23,591 nt of DNA from Prorocentrum cordatum (GCA_963575745.1 CAUYUJ010017633.1:191001-214591); one strand, 5' to 3'. Shown: positions 1-9,454, numbered from the stretch's first letter. Notes: generated by a model from the sequence alone, not told the origin. Made by a program: numbers and translations.

Positions 1-228
1 TGCACCTTGGTCCTTAAAATTTGGTGTGCAGGCGGACTAGCAGGAAGGTCAAGCCGACAAATTAGCGATAACTCCTTGTTGCCGTTTCCGGCATCGCCGC
101 TATAATAGTGTTATTGGTTATCCTTCCTCCATGCTTCTTTTTCCTCATTTTCGCCATGCCCTGCGCATTCTCCCCATCCTCCTCAGCTCTTTGTGCGGAG
201 GCTCCTCCTTGGAGAGCCTCTGGGGGCC

Positions 229-800
229 TCACAAAAGTTGTTTCAGGCTTTCTAGAAGCCTTCTGGAGGCCTCCTGGGCGTGTTCTGGGGGCCTCTGGGG
301 GCTTCCTCGGGCCACCCTGCCTCCAACCGCGGTCTCCCTGAACGACCGGGTCACGATTTGGAATGCTTCGGAGTGTCTTGGGGCCATCTTGGGCCGCCAT
401 GGGGCTCTCTGAGGGCCATCTTGGACCCCTGTTGTGCCGTTTTGGGGCTCTCTTGGACTGCCTGGAAGCCCTTTCGGATGGTTGTGGGGCGTTTTTGGAG
501 CCTCCCAGGCGGCTTCGGACGCCCAGAAGACCGCCGTCTTGGAGCGTCGGGAAGCCGAAAAGAGGAGAACCCCCAAATTCACCAAAAGCCAACAACAATT
601 AAAGATTTTTGCCTCTTGGGACCTTCTTGGGAGTGCTCTTGGAGGCCTCTTGGGACGTTTCGGGACGATCTTTGGGGGTATGACGGCTTCTTGGGGGTCG
701 TCGTGGACCGTATTGGGGCTCTCTGGGGTCGTTTCGGGAGCGCGCCACGCCCTGCGAGGCCTGGGGTGCCGCTTGCAGGCCCGTCCGGAAGGTCCCAAAG
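229..800 (-). repeat. Degenerate CCAAGA/GGCC repeat block 1 (inverted orientation)
   Basis: Read on the minus strand, this stretch is a run of imperfect units built on CCAAGA followed by (C/T)GGCC or GGCCTC, spaced about 8 to 13 bases apart. The same family occurs on the plus strand at about 1820-2150, 2600-3070, 6880-7190, 9400-10430, 10780-11405 and 18440-19265. Frames along the block are open in several phases and read as low-complexity Leu-Gly-Ser-Trp or Pro-Arg-Lys-Gln peptides, so I do not call a gene. It contains one copy of a T-rich module at 538-612. Positions 1-228 before it hold nothing I recognise. Confidence 0.8.
538..612 (-). repeat. T-rich module, copy a
   Basis: On the minus strand the block reads GGCAAAAATC, a T-rich stretch of about 45 bases, then CTTTTCGGCTTCCCGACG, returning to CCAAGACGG repeats. 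The same arrangement is at 9771-9860, 10151-10250, 10986-11060 and 18903-18985. This is the only copy in the opposite orientation. Its closest relative is the copy at 18903, with which it shares GACGCTCCAAGACGG. Confidence 0.7.
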
Positions 801-824
801 CCCCAGATCCTGGGAGTCCGGTTT

Positions 825-844
825 TGTGTGTGTGTGTGTGTGTG
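825..844. repeat. (TG)10 microsatellite
   Basis: Ten perfect TG dinucleotides after a short T run. No gene context is visible. Confidence 0.95.
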
Positions 845-849
845 GGCTT

Positions 850-1360
850 TTTTTCCCCCGCCCGGGCTTATACTAATATAAGAAGGGGAATCTATATGTA
901 TACGCATATGCGTACAGCAGTGTGCGGGGATGATAACGTTGTCGACCCATACATGTATACATGTCCGACTATATATACACATCTGTGCATGTATGTTTAT
1001 ATATATAGATTACAGCTATGTGTGCATTAGTTGTGGTGAGAGGAAAATGCAATAGCGAATTATCAACCAACGACTTCTGTCAGAAAGTATGCACTATGCG
1101 GGGTATAATGAAAAGGAGGAATGACGTATACAGAGAGAGAGAGGAATAGAGAGAGAGCGAAAGAGAGCGAGCCTTGTCCACGTCTGTCCAGCACGCCCTG
1201 AGCCACTCCTTGGGTAGTCTTTTGTATGCCATACGCCGCCGATCTGCGATCGCACAAATATCACAACATGATGCTAAAAGCAATGTCGCCATTGAGCAAT
1301 GACTCCGCGCTCTAGCATTATGTGCCTCAAGACTCCTGGCTGTCACCGCTAGCGAGAAGA
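850..1360. other. AT-rich stretch with short palindromes, no gene seen
   Basis: An island of alternating TATA and TGCA-like sequence in otherwise GC-rich DNA. Two perfect 14-base palindromes lie at 901-914 (TACGCATATGCGTA) and 951-964 (ACATGTATACATGT). A purine tract of mostly GA units follows at 1131-1171. Frames are short and interrupted. No coding region, RNA gene or promoter can be supported. Confidence 0.6.
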
Positions 1361-1655
1361 CTAATGAGCTGTGACGTTCTTATCTCCTGGCCGATGCCAT
1401 CTTCGGGTCCGACACTTCACACCCTGCAAGGATCGGCCACCGTGCCATAGGCACCGGGTGACGCGCATGCAAAGCTCCTTCGAATTTTCTTGCGTGACTT
1501 GATTGTAACTGCCTTTTGCAAGGCACAGTCTGCCGTGCTTCGCGCGCTCCTGGGAATAGCCGCGTGACTTGTCCCGAAACCCTGGGAGCGTGGCCCCAAT
1601 CTCGAACTCCAACATGCACGGTCTGATGTGCCCCCAGGGGACCGTCCTGGGGCCT
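1361..1655 (-). CDS. Candidate 3' coding piece, unknown protein
   Basis: I do not recognise this protein. Just before a CCT microsatellite (GGA or AGG on this strand), one minus-strand frame stays open for about 85 codons and ends in TAG at 1361-1363. The residue mix is balanced, including FEIGATLPGF and SYNQVTQENSKEL, with five cysteines and a basic C-terminus (HRPGDKNVTAH). By hand count roughly 64% of codons end in G or C, against about 54% in the neighbouring open frame that stops at 1380. The 5' boundary is unresolved: CATCAG near 1640 could be an acceptor, and farther upstream the frame runs into poly-Gly from the microsatellite, which is unlikely to be translated. Either frame may be chance. 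Confidence 0.27.
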
Positions 1656-1673
1656 ACTTCGAGGCACGGGGGG

Positions 1674-1749
1674 CCTCCTCCTCCTCCTCCTCCTCCTCCT
1701 CCTCCTCCTCCTCCTCCTCCTCCTCCTCCTCCTCCTCCTCCTCCTCCTC
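1674..1749. repeat. (CCT)25 perfect microsatellite
   Basis: About 76 bases of uninterrupted CCT, the longest perfect triplet run in the window. It is a polypyrimidine/polypurine tract able to form triplex DNA. It produces poly-Pro, poly-Ser/Leu, poly-Glu, poly-Arg and poly-Gly frames that should not be read as proteins. Confidence 0.98.
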
Positions 1750-1819
1750 GTGGACCAACCAGAGGTTTTTTGTATGATTTCCGCGTGCTCGCCCTTTCGG
1801 TTGAAATGCAGCCCAAGAG

Positions 1820-2150
1820 GCACCCGAAATGGCCCCCCAGAGGGCCCAAGAGGCTCCCAAGATGCCACCGGAGAGGGGAACACGAAGTGACTCTTCGATT
1901 CCTCTTCCGCAGCATGGCCTCCAAGACTCCATAGACTCCAAGAGGCCACATATGATGCCCCCCAAGATGCATCCACCCCAAACGGAACCTCATGTCGGCT
2001 TTCTGGCCCAAGATGGCTCCAAGATGGTCCCAAGACGCCTGCCAGGTGGCCAAGATGACCTAAAGACGACCCAACATGTTTGCCCAAGACGGCCCAAGAA
2101 GGCCTCAATACGGCCCAAGAGGCTCCCGATGCGGCGGAGGTCCCCAAGGG
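1820..2150 (+). repeat. Degenerate CCAAGA/GGCC repeat block 2
   Basis: Plus-strand units such as CCCAAGAGGC, CCAAGATGCC and CCCAAGACGG follow one another with irregular spacing. It is the same family as the block at 9400-10430. No protein is supported. Confidence 0.75.
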
Positions 2151-2151
2151 G

Positions 2152-2236
2152 CCTCCTCTTCCTCCTCCACCACCTCCTCCTCCTCCTCCCCCTCCAACTC
2201 TTCCTCTTCTTCCTCCTCCTTCGCCTTCCTTTCTTC

Positions 2237-2272
<36 letters not shown>
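2152..2272. repeat. Compound pyrimidine tract (CCT/CTT then CT15)
   Basis: Imperfect CCT and CTT triplets pass into a clean CT run at about 2241-2270. It lies directly upstream of a hairpin-family repeat, an arrangement seen again at 12181-12247. Confidence 0.95.
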
Positions 2273-2273
<1 letters not shown>

Positions 2274-2275
2274 GA

Positions 2276-2418
2276 GCCGAGCGTTCTCCGAAGGCTTTTC
2301 GCAACGACAGGCCAATAGTTTGGCCAGACTTTGGCCCAACGCCTTGCCACACAGGCGTTTCCAGGAAAGAAAAGGGTCGGCGGCGACTCGCCGAAGGCGC
2401 CTTCGAGCCGCCGTCCCG
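2276..2418 (+). repeat. Hairpin-bearing dispersed repeat, copy 1 (diverged)
   Basis: This aligns by eye with 10434-10579 and 12247-12392. Shared landmarks in order are GTTC(T/C)CCGA, GGCTT, TTGGCCA, CACA(T)AGGCG, GGCGGCGA(C/T)TCGCCG and a final CTTCGA block. The first inverted repeat seen in the other copies is lost here, while the GGCGNGATTCGCC-type dyad remains as GGCGGCGACTCGCC. It is the oldest or most damaged copy. Confidence 0.65.
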
Positions 2419-2599
2419 TAGCCTGCCCCTCCTCGTCCGACTCCGTCCCAATCCCTGGCAATCCCGCCACACCAGCCCTGTGGCCTGAGGTGGTCTGGCG
2501 AGCTCTTTCTTTCCTCTTCCAAGAGCCCTCCTCCCCTCGGGGAGGGGTCCCCTCCCCCTCCCCCTCCCCCCTGTGGTTTGTTGGGGCCGGCCGCGGTCG

Positions 2600-3070
2600 G
2601 TCAGGGCGCCAAAGATGGCTCCAAGAGGACCTCCTATGCTCCAAGATGGCCTCCAAGGCGGCTGAAGATAGCCGAAGATGGCTCAATGTAGCTTCCGGCA
2701 TGCCTCCAAGAGGCCCGACGAGGGCCGCAAGACGGCTCCAAGCGCTCTCGGATCCCCCTCAATCGGATCCCCCCCAAGAGGCCCAAATCCTTCAAAACCC
2801 CAAGGATAATCTATGGTTTGTGTCTTCTCGCCTTCGCTTCAGATACGCTTCGAGATCGCCCCAAGAAAGCCCCACGGGGCGATTTCGAAGGGCCCAGAAA
2901 GGGGGGGGGGGGGGCAACCGTTAGGACCCCTCTCTTTGCACCGACGCCCTATACGATAGCCTCAAGAGGCCCCCCAGGGCTCCCAAGAAACCCCCAAGAG
3001 GGCCCCAAGACCCCCCAAAAGAACTCCAAGAGGACCCCACGATCACCCAAAAGAGCCCCAAGAGGGCTTC
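2600..3070 (+). repeat. Degenerate CCAAGA/GGCC repeat block 3
   Basis: Units such as CCAAGAGGCC and CCCAAGAGGG dominate. Spacing is irregular and a G14 run sits at 2901-2914. Sequence from 2419 to 2600 is unique but shows no supported gene. The block sits between a hairpin-family copy and an 82-bp array, the same order as at 10434-11870. Confidence 0.75.
2901..2914. repeat. G14 homopolymer
   Basis: Fourteen consecutive G residues on the plus strand, prone to length errors in sequencing. Confidence 0.9.
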
Positions 3071-3110
3071 AAGAGGCGATTTTGAGGGCTCTGTCCTCCT
3101 CCCCGTTGAA

Positions 3111-3307
3111 CTCCTCCTCCTCCTCCTCCTCCTCGTCCTTGCCCTCATCGTCTTCCTTTTCCTTTTCCTCCTCTTCCTCGTGGTCGTGGTCGTGGTCGTG
3201 GTGGTTGTGGTGGTGGTTGTGGTTGTTGTGGTCGTCGTCGTCTTCCTCCTCCTCCTCCTCCTCCTCTTCCTTCTCCTTCTCCTCCTCCTTCTCCTCCTCC
3301 TCCTCCT
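3111..3307. repeat. Compound CCT / GTGGTC / CCT tract
   Basis: CCT and CTT triplets flank a central block at about 3179-3240 built on GTGGTC and GTGGTT. The interruption switches from pure pyrimidine to a G/T-rich strand and back. The roughly 290 bases that follow (3308-3599) are unique and without a supported gene. Confidence 0.9.
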
Positions 3308-3599
3308 TGTCTCGCCCCCACGCGGGCCCCTGGGATGGCCCTGAGAGGCCCTCCAATGCCACCCCCTCGCTCCAGAGATCTCTCTGTTCACCCAAGTTGC
3401 CCGCTTTGTTACACGATCTGTGTCTCTTCGTCCTTTTTTCCCGTCAACTCTCATGGGCAAGGTTTATGAACGGGCTGGTGAGGATACGTGAAGCGTGACA
3501 CAATACTTCCTTCTTTTCGCACCACATATGTGTCCGTAGGCTGGGCTAAGCGTTTTGCTTGAAACTTCCATGTGATTCACTCTTCCTTTCAAAAGGTGG

Positions 3600-4130
3600 C
3601 TCTCGCTAGAGCCGCGCGCATTCGTCTGAACAGCTTCCAGCAGTTAACCGGACGGAGGGCTGGTGGTTTTCAGAATGAGGCTCTCGCCTTAGCGCCGCGA
3701 GCGCTCGTCTGAAATATTGCCACCGATTGCACGGATGTCTGGCCGGTGATTTTCAACATGTGGCTTTTGTTCTCTGCCGCGCGCGCTCGCCTTGAAAACT
3801 TTTAGCAATCATGCGGATGTACGGCCCTACGTTCTTCAGATGTGGGTTTCTCACCTTTGCGCCGTGCGCATCACTCGTCACTCACGTTGGCAGCAGCTGC
3901 GCGGATGTGGGCCCGGCACGCTCTCAAAACGGGTGTCACTCGCCTCTGGCGCCGCGCACGGCCGTCCCAAGCACTTCCAAGAGCTGCACGGGCGGAGGCC
4001 AGCACGTCCTCTGGTTGGGGCTCTCGCGCCCGAGGCCTCCCCCGACTGCACATGCCACAGCTGCAGCCGCGTGCAGTGGTTGCACGCGTGGCGGGCGGCC
4101 CCCCTCTCGGCACTGGGCTCTCGCTTACAC
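3600..4130 (+). repeat. Diverged tandem array, period about 82 bp, locus 1
   Basis: About seven units, each carrying GGCTCTCGCC-like, GCGCCGCGCGC-like, CGTCTGAA, GGATG or GGACGGAGGGC, and TTTTCA.CATGTGG landmarks. Starts judged from the CTCTCGC landmark are near 3600, 3681, 3764, 3848, 3937, 4021 and 4118, so spacing is 81 to 97 bases and grows toward the right. The same unit is found 7.9 kb away at 11524-11870. Frames inside are coincidental. Confidence 0.75.
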
Positions 4131-4257
4131 TTGCGCTCTTTCCTTTAGTATTTGTATTCCTCAACCCTCCTTGGTTGAGTATTCGTTTTGAATAAAGCAC
4201 TGCGGTCTCCATTCCTCCTGCCTCCCGCTTCCGTCTTGTCTCCTCTTGCCTTGCGCG

Positions 4258-6275
4258 AGCCTGGCCATCCCTGGGAGGCTGCGATCTGCGAAACTGTCGC
4301 CACTTTCGAGGACTGCTGGGGAGGCCAGCAGAGCGGGTACCCACCGCAGATCAGAATTAGACCTCGCCATCCCTGGGGGGCTGCGATCTGCGAAACTGTC
4401 GCCACTTTCGAGGCCTGCTGCGCAGGCCAACAGAGTGGGCACCCGCCGCAGATTCAAATTAGAACTCGCCATCTTTGGGAGGCTGCGATCTGTGAAGCTG
4501 TCGGCACTTTCGAAGGCTGCTGCGGAGGCCAGCAGAGTGGGCACCCGCCGCAGATTCAAATTGGACTTCGCCATCCTTGGGGGGCTGCGATCTGTGAAGC
4601 TGTCGCCACTTTCGAGGGCTGCTGCGGAGGCCAACAGAGTGGGTACCCGCCGCAGATTCAAATTACACCTCGCCATCTCTGGGGGGCTGCGATCTGTGAA
4701 ACTGTCGGCACTTTCGAGGGCTGCTGGGGAGGCCAACAGAGTGGGTACCCGCCGCAGATTCAAATTAGACCTCGCCATCCTTGGGGGGCTGCGATCTGTG
4801 AAACTGTCGCCACTTTCGAGGGGTGCTGGGGAGGCCAACGGAGTGGGTAGCCGCCGCAGATTCAAATGTGACCTCGCCATCCCTGGAGGGCAGCGAGCTG
4901 TGAAACTGCCGCCACGTTCGAGGGCTGCTGGGAGGCCAACAGAGTGAGTACCCGCCGCAGGTTCAAATTTGACCTCGCCATCCCTGGGGGCCTGCGATCT
5001 GTGAAACTGTCGCCACGTTCGAGAGCTGCTGGGGAGGCCAACAAAGTGGGCACCCGCCGCATATTCAAATTAGACCTCGCCATCCCTGGGGGGCTGCGAT
5101 CTGCGAAACTCTCGCCAGTTTCGAGGGCTGCTGGGGAAGCCAACAGAGTGGGTATCCGCCGCAGATTCAAATTAGACCTCGCCATCCCTGGGGGGCTGCG
5201 ATCTGTAAAACTGTCGCCACTTTCGAGGGCTGCTGGGGAGGCCAGCAAAGTGGATACCCGCCGCGTATTCAAATTAGAGCTCGCCATCCCCGGGGGGCTG
5301 CGATCTGTGGAAGGGTCGCCACTTTCGAGGGCTGCTGGGGGGGCCAACGCAGTGGGTACCTGCCGCATATTCGAATTAGATCTCGCCATCCCTGGGGGGC
5401 TGCGATCTGTGAAGCTGTCGCCACTTTCGATGGCTGCTGGGGAGGCCAACAGGATATGTACCCGCCGCAGGTTCAAATTTGACCTCGCCACCCATGGGGG
5501 TTGCGATCTGTGAAGCTGTTGTCACTTTCGAGAGCTGCTGGGGGGGGGGCAACACAGTGGTTACCCGCCGCAGATTTAAATTAGGCCTCGCCCTCCCCGG
5601 GGGGCTGCGATCTGTGGAAGCTGTCGCCACTTTTGAGAGCTGCTGGGGAGGCCAACAGAGTGGGTACCCGCCGCATATTCAAATTAGACCTCGCCATCCC
5701 TGGGGGGCTGCAATATGTGAAGTTGTCGCCACTTTCGAGGGCTGCTGGGGTTGCCAACAATGTGGGTACCCGCCGCAGGCTCAAATTTGACCTCGCCATC
5801 CCTGGGGGGCTGCGATCTGTGAAACTTTGGCCACTTTCGAGGGCTGCTGGGGATGCCAGCAGAGTGGGCACCCGCCGCAGATTCAAATTAGACCTCGCCA
5901 TCCCTGGGGGGTTGCAATCTGTGAAACTGCCGCCACTTTCCAAGGCTGCTGGGGATGCCAGCAGAGTGGGCACCCGCCGCTGATTCAAACTAGACCTCGC
6001 CATCCCTGGGGGGCAGCGATCTGTGAAACTGTCGCCACTTTCGAGGGCTGATGGGGGTGCCAACCGAGTGGGCACCCGCCGCATATTCAAATTAGACCTC
6101 GCCATCCCTGGGGGGGGGTTGCAATCTGTGAAACTGTCGCCACTTTCGAGGGCTGCTGGGGGATACCAACAGAATGGGCACCCGCCGCAGATTCAAATTA
6201 GACCTCGCCATCCCTGGGGGGCTGCGATCTGTGAAACTGTCGCCACTTTCGAGGCCTGCTAGGGGGGCCAGCATC
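4258..6275. repeat. 102-bp satellite array, about 20 copies
   Basis: Units begin at about 4260, 4362, 4464, 4566, 4668, 4770, 4872, 4973, 5075, 5177, 5279, 5381, 5483, 5586, 5689, 5791, 5893, 5995, 6097 and 6203. Spacing is exactly 102 in most steps, with single-base slips near 4930, 5540 and 5620 and a +4 in the G run near 6110. Conserved landmarks are CCTCGCCATCC, TGCGATCTGTGAAACTG, CCACTTTCGAGGGCTGCTGG and CCGCCGCAGATTC. Because 102 is 34 codons, frames stay open on both strands until an indel; the minus strand gives a 34-residue repeat with SNLNLRRVPTLLAS. I see no start, stop or flanking exon that would make it a gene, and there are no spacers as in CRISPR. Confidence 0.97.
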
Positions 6276-6477
6276 GTGGGGCCCCGCGGCGGACTCGGAT
6301 GGGACCTCCCAAATGCTGGTCGCAGAAATACATACGTCCATGTCTCGTCATCACCCCTTTTCTGAAGTCGCCTATGCTACCCATGCCCCGCATTGCGCAG
6401 GGTTGGGTACGTCGCCAGTTTTTTTTTTTGTTTTCTCTCTCGACTTCCTTAACCTGTAATTTCTGACTATCTTTCCT
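6276..6477. other. Unique sequence after the satellite, no gene seen
   Basis: The satellite diverges into unique DNA around 6275. The stretch includes a T-rich patch at about 6419-6430. No coding frame or RNA gene is apparent. Confidence 0.5.
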
Positions 6478-6676
6478 TTAGTCGGACATTTTCCTGAATC
6501 GGTAGTGATAAAAGAAACGGCCCCTCTCCCACCTCCCCCAACGAACCCCTTCGCTCGACCGGCGAATTACACCGTAGGCGCGCTCTGCGCCATCTGCCCA
6601 CGATGCAACGCCGTGCCTCTGGCACGCTGGGGCGTATTCTAATGCCCGCGAGATCTCTGATAAGGTTTCTGCAAAT
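6478..6676 (-). CDS. Candidate terminal coding piece, unknown protein
   Basis: I do not recognise this protein. On the minus strand a frame of about 66 codons ends in TAA at 6478-6480, with mixed composition (ETLSEISRALEYA, HGVASWADGAERAYGV and a Trp/Arg/Phe/Tyr-rich end, GRFFYHYRFRKMSD). There is no ATG near the left side of the frame. A TTTGCAG sequence just upstream would serve as a 3' splice acceptor, so a last exon is the simplest reading. Third positions are not strongly GC-rich, unlike the better candidates near 22.7 kb. Chance is a real alternative. Positions 6677-6880 beyond it are unique and unassigned. Confidence 0.25.
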
Positions 6677-6879
6677 CTCAATGGAAGACCCTACCCGCCG
6701 CGTCCCAATGTCAGAGTTCGCCCTCTACCTTGTACTCTCTACTCCCTACCCCCTCCTCCTTGGTTGAGCGGTGCACTGGGGCTCGCTTGTCCCTCGCGCC
6801 ATGGGCCCGCCCCAGAGCGAGCGGGGTGACTTCACTTGACTTGACCTTTCGGTCCCTCGCGCCTTTCTCTGCCGCAAGG

Positions 6880-7190
6880 GCCGCTACGAAACCCTAAGAC
6901 GACCCAACAAGCTCTCAAGACGGTTCCGAAAGCCATCTAACATAGGGCCGCGCCAACAGCTCCGAAGAGCGCGCCCATACGCACCCAGCGAGGTCATGTG
7001 AAGCGACATCGTAACATCTTGTTCCGAGTACATCTCGCTTCCCAGGCTTTTTCGGTCCAAATCGGCGCCAAGAACTGATTGGGAGGCCCGAGTGAGGTTC
7101 AGCGGCTCCAAGAGCCCCAAGGACGGCTTCCAGAGAGCCCCAAGACAGCCCAAAGAACCACCCCAGACTGCCTAAGACCGCCAGGACATG
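6880..7190 (+). repeat. Degenerate CCAAGA/GGCC repeat block 4 (weak)
   Basis: Shorter and more diverged than the other blocks: AAGACGACCC, CAAGACGG, CCCCAAGGACGG and CCCCAAGACAGCCC occur among unique sequence. No gene is supported. Confidence 0.5.
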
Positions 7191-7239
7191 ACTTGGTCCT
7201 GGCGACCCTCTTCGAAATAGCCAGAAAACAATGGCGCCC

Positions 7240-7332
7240 CAAACTGCCAAATAATATCCCGTGGGTCCGAGGAGGCCCGTAGAGCCACCGCAGAACCATG
7301 ACGGGCCCACGGTGGGCAAAACTTGCCAGCAC
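7240..7332. repeat. 237-bp-offset duplication, left copy
   Basis: This segment matches 7477-7570 with the shared core GAGGAGGCCCGTAGAGCCAC and TGACGGG.CCACGG.GGGCA. One plus frame ends in RGGP followed by TAG in both copies, preceded by KLPNN here and KLPKN in the right copy. A minus frame in both reads WLYGPPR. The copies are perhaps 80% identical. No gene is proven in either. Confidence 0.8.
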
Positions 7333-7476
7333 CCTTAGAGGGCAGAAAGTCCACCCCCATAATAATCACCCCGACAAAGGCTGTTTAGTAAACGCCCCCC
7401 AAGGAAGGAATGACCAAGGCAGGCCTGTTCAATAAACGCCAATTGTCGGGGTCTCGGTCGTTTTTCCTCCCTCAAC

Positions 7477-7570
7477 TAAACTGCCCAAGAATGTCCTGTG
7501 GGCCCGAGGAGGCCCGTAGAGCCACAGCAGAACCGTGACGGGACCACGGCGGGCATAAGCTGCAAGCATC
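7477..7570. repeat. 237-bp-offset duplication, right copy
   Basis: Partner of 7240-7332. Between the copies, AAACGCC preceded by a CTGTT motif also occurs twice (about 7379 and 7426), so the duplication may originally have covered more of the interval. Confidence 0.8.
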
Positions 7571-7600
7571 CTGGCCACACCCCAATGCTGTGGACTGTCC

Positions 7601-7999
7601 GTGGCTCGAAGCCTGAAGAAGGAGAGCGGGAAACCCACTGAGGGCCAAGGTTCCGCTGAGGGCCGTCCCAAGGGGGGCGCCCAGGCGAAGTGGGGGGGCG
7701 GGCCGGCGGGCCGGGGGTCTGCGATAGGCAGCTGGGTACCCATTCGAAGCAGGCTGCGGTGGCCCGTGCCCCGGCCGCCCTCGCCCCCTCGTGGCGCCCT
7801 CGCGCGGGCTGGGGCCTCCACTTTGGGGCCCCCCCCCGCGTGCAGGACGCGCGTGGCCCCATCGCTGCCATCCTGCGCTTGTGAGTCGGAGGCCTCAGCG
7901 ACCCTCCGTCTCCTCCTCCTCCGCCGCGCCGCGGCCCGTGCCTCCCTCGTGGCCCCCCACCCCCCTCGCTGTGCGGAGTGCGGCCTCCTTGCGCAGTGA
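7601..7999 (+). CDS. GC-rich candidate coding region, unknown protein
   Basis: Very GC-rich sequence with overlapping open plus frames and no recognised domain. One frame starts with ATG at 7601-7603 and ends RCAECGLLAQ before TGA at 7997-7999. Another ends GPIAAILRL before TGA at 7882-7884, with about 31 of its last 35 codons ending in G or C. Two GTGAGT donor-like sequences (at about 7880 and 7998) coincide with the two stops, which would fit exon ends better than protein ends. A 261-codon minus frame (7429-8214) covers the same DNA. With base composition this extreme, open frames are expected by chance, so this is a region to test rather than a gene model. Confidence 0.2.
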   Translation: MARSLKKESGKPTEGQGSAEGRPKGGAQAKWGGGPAGRGSAIGSWVPIRSRLRWPVPRPPSPPRGALARAGASTLGPPPACRTRVAPSLPSCACESEASATLRLLLLRRAAARASLVAPHPPRCAECGLLAQ

Positions 8000-8680
8000 G
8001 TGTCGCTACGAGCCGTCGAACCGCACGTGGAGATTCCACTCCGCACGAGGGGGGGAACCGAAAGACAGCAAGAGGGGCACGGGCCACGGCCCGCACGAAT
8101 AAGCGACGGATCGCGACCCACCGAATCGCGAGTCGAGGCTCCGTCCCGCGCGAAGAGTGGCCCCATGGAACACCGGCTCGAAAAGTGGGACCCCGCCCGG
8201 CACGCCTGGGTCACGCAAGGGCCATGGGCCCTTGAATCGCGGAGTAAGCCTCCATCGCGCGCGAGGGGCCAACGTGGGGGCCACAGTCATCGAATCGCGA
8301 ATTGACATTGCAGCCGACCCGAAGGGCCACCAAAGCATCACAAAGGGGACGTGGGCCACGGGCTACGCAGGGGGACCCAGATTGGGCCACGGACCAGGGG
8401 CCGTCGATCAGGATCGGCTATCGGGACCGCCCAGCCACCGTCCAAACCAAAAATTCGAGCGGATCCAAGCAGCGGAGAAGAATGTGTGTTCCCTGTGTCC
8501 GCAGGTCAGAAAGCAAATAGACCCCTGTCATGCCATCCCTCGGATCTCCCGAGTCGTGGTCGAGATAGCGTCGGAGAACACAGCGTCCGGGTAGTGGTAG
8601 AAAGGCGACGGCTTGCCGTCCTTCGGATCCCCGTAGCCTGGGGCATAGGGGTGAACTTTGGAGAGGAAAGTGGCCTCCCA
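8000..8680. other. Unique GC-rich sequence, no gene seen
   Basis: Several short frames are open on both strands, and words such as GAATCGCGA and GGGCCA(C/T)GG recur loosely. None of the frames shows a domain, convincing codon bias or a splice structure. I see no RNA gene. Confidence 0.5.
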
Positions 8681-8745
8681 CTCTCTCTCTCTCTCTTTCT
8701 CTTTCTGGCTCTCTCTCTCTCTCTCTCTTTCTCTCCGCCTCTCTT
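8681..8745. repeat. CT-rich microsatellite
   Basis: Imperfect CT dinucleotides with CTTT and CTGG interruptions. It abuts the tetranucleotide domain to the right. Confidence 0.95.
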
Positions 8746-8747
8746 TA

Positions 8748-9096
8748 TACATGCATTGGTGTAGTGTGTATATATGTATGCATGTATGCATGTATGCATT
8801 CATGAATGTATATATGTGTGCACATGCATGTATGCATGCATGTATGTATATATGCATGTCTGTTTACATGCATGCATGCATGTATATATTTAGGTATGCA
8901 TGTATATATGCATGTATGTATGCATGCATGCATGCATGCATGCATGCATGCATGTATGTATGTGTGTGTATGTATGTATGTATGTATGTATGTAGGTAGA
9001 TATGTAGGTAGGTAGGTAGGTAGGTAGGTAGGTAGGTAGGTATGTATGTGTGTATGTGTGTATGCATGTATGCATGTATGCATGTATGCATGCATG

Positions 9097-9128
<32 letters not shown>

Positions 9129-9225
9129 GATGTATGTATGCATGTATGTATATGGTATGCATGTATGCATGTACGCTTGCATGTATGTATTTCTGTACAT
9201 GTATACCTATACATGTATTCACATG
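8748..9225. repeat. Tetranucleotide domain (TGTA, TGCA, GGTA)
   Basis: About 480 bases made almost wholly of TGTA and TGCA units, with a (TGCA)n core at about 8920-8953 and a uniform GGTA block at about 9005-9041. TGCA repeats are self-complementary and could extrude cruciforms. Frames here read as Met-Tyr-Val-Cys or His-Thr-Tyr-Ile strings and are artefacts. Confidence 0.97.
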
Positions 9226-9454
9226 CATGCCCACCTCCGCCACCGTGCCTTTGAGACACGAGTTCGACTGCCCTTAGGTCCTTGGTCTACCCCCTGCAGC
9301 CTCGGTTCTCAATCTTGAAAAGTTAAAAACAAGCCTGGACCCCAGACGGCCAAATCTCTTGGGGCTTGGTGCGCGCCTCCTGGGGCGCGTCGAGTCTTGT
9401 CGCATGACTTTTTCAGGCCCGCAAGGGCCCCAATACGAGCCAAGAGGGCTCCAA

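Noticed and set aside
1654-2522. Long frames through CCT/CT tracts reading as poly-Pro, poly-Glu, poly-Arg or poly-Gly
   Set aside because: Any triplet tract is open in several frames on both strands. Only the non-repetitive part at 1361-1655 was kept, as a weak candidate.
4191-4196. AATAAA as a polyadenylation signal
   Set aside because: A single hexamer without any supported gene upstream.
4161-6274. Protein of 34-residue repeats on either strand of the 102-bp satellite
   Set aside because: The period alone explains the open frames, both strands are open, and no start, stop or exon structure supports translation.
4258-6275. CRISPR array
   Set aside because: Units are 102 bases head to tail with no unique spacers between short repeats, and the context is eukaryotic.
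4167-6768. CTCCTTGGTTGAG on both sides of the 102-bp satellite (4167-4179 and 6756-6768), as possible target duplications
   Set aside because: The copies are about 90 and 480 bases from the array ends and flanking bases do not match, so a 13-base coincidence is likely.
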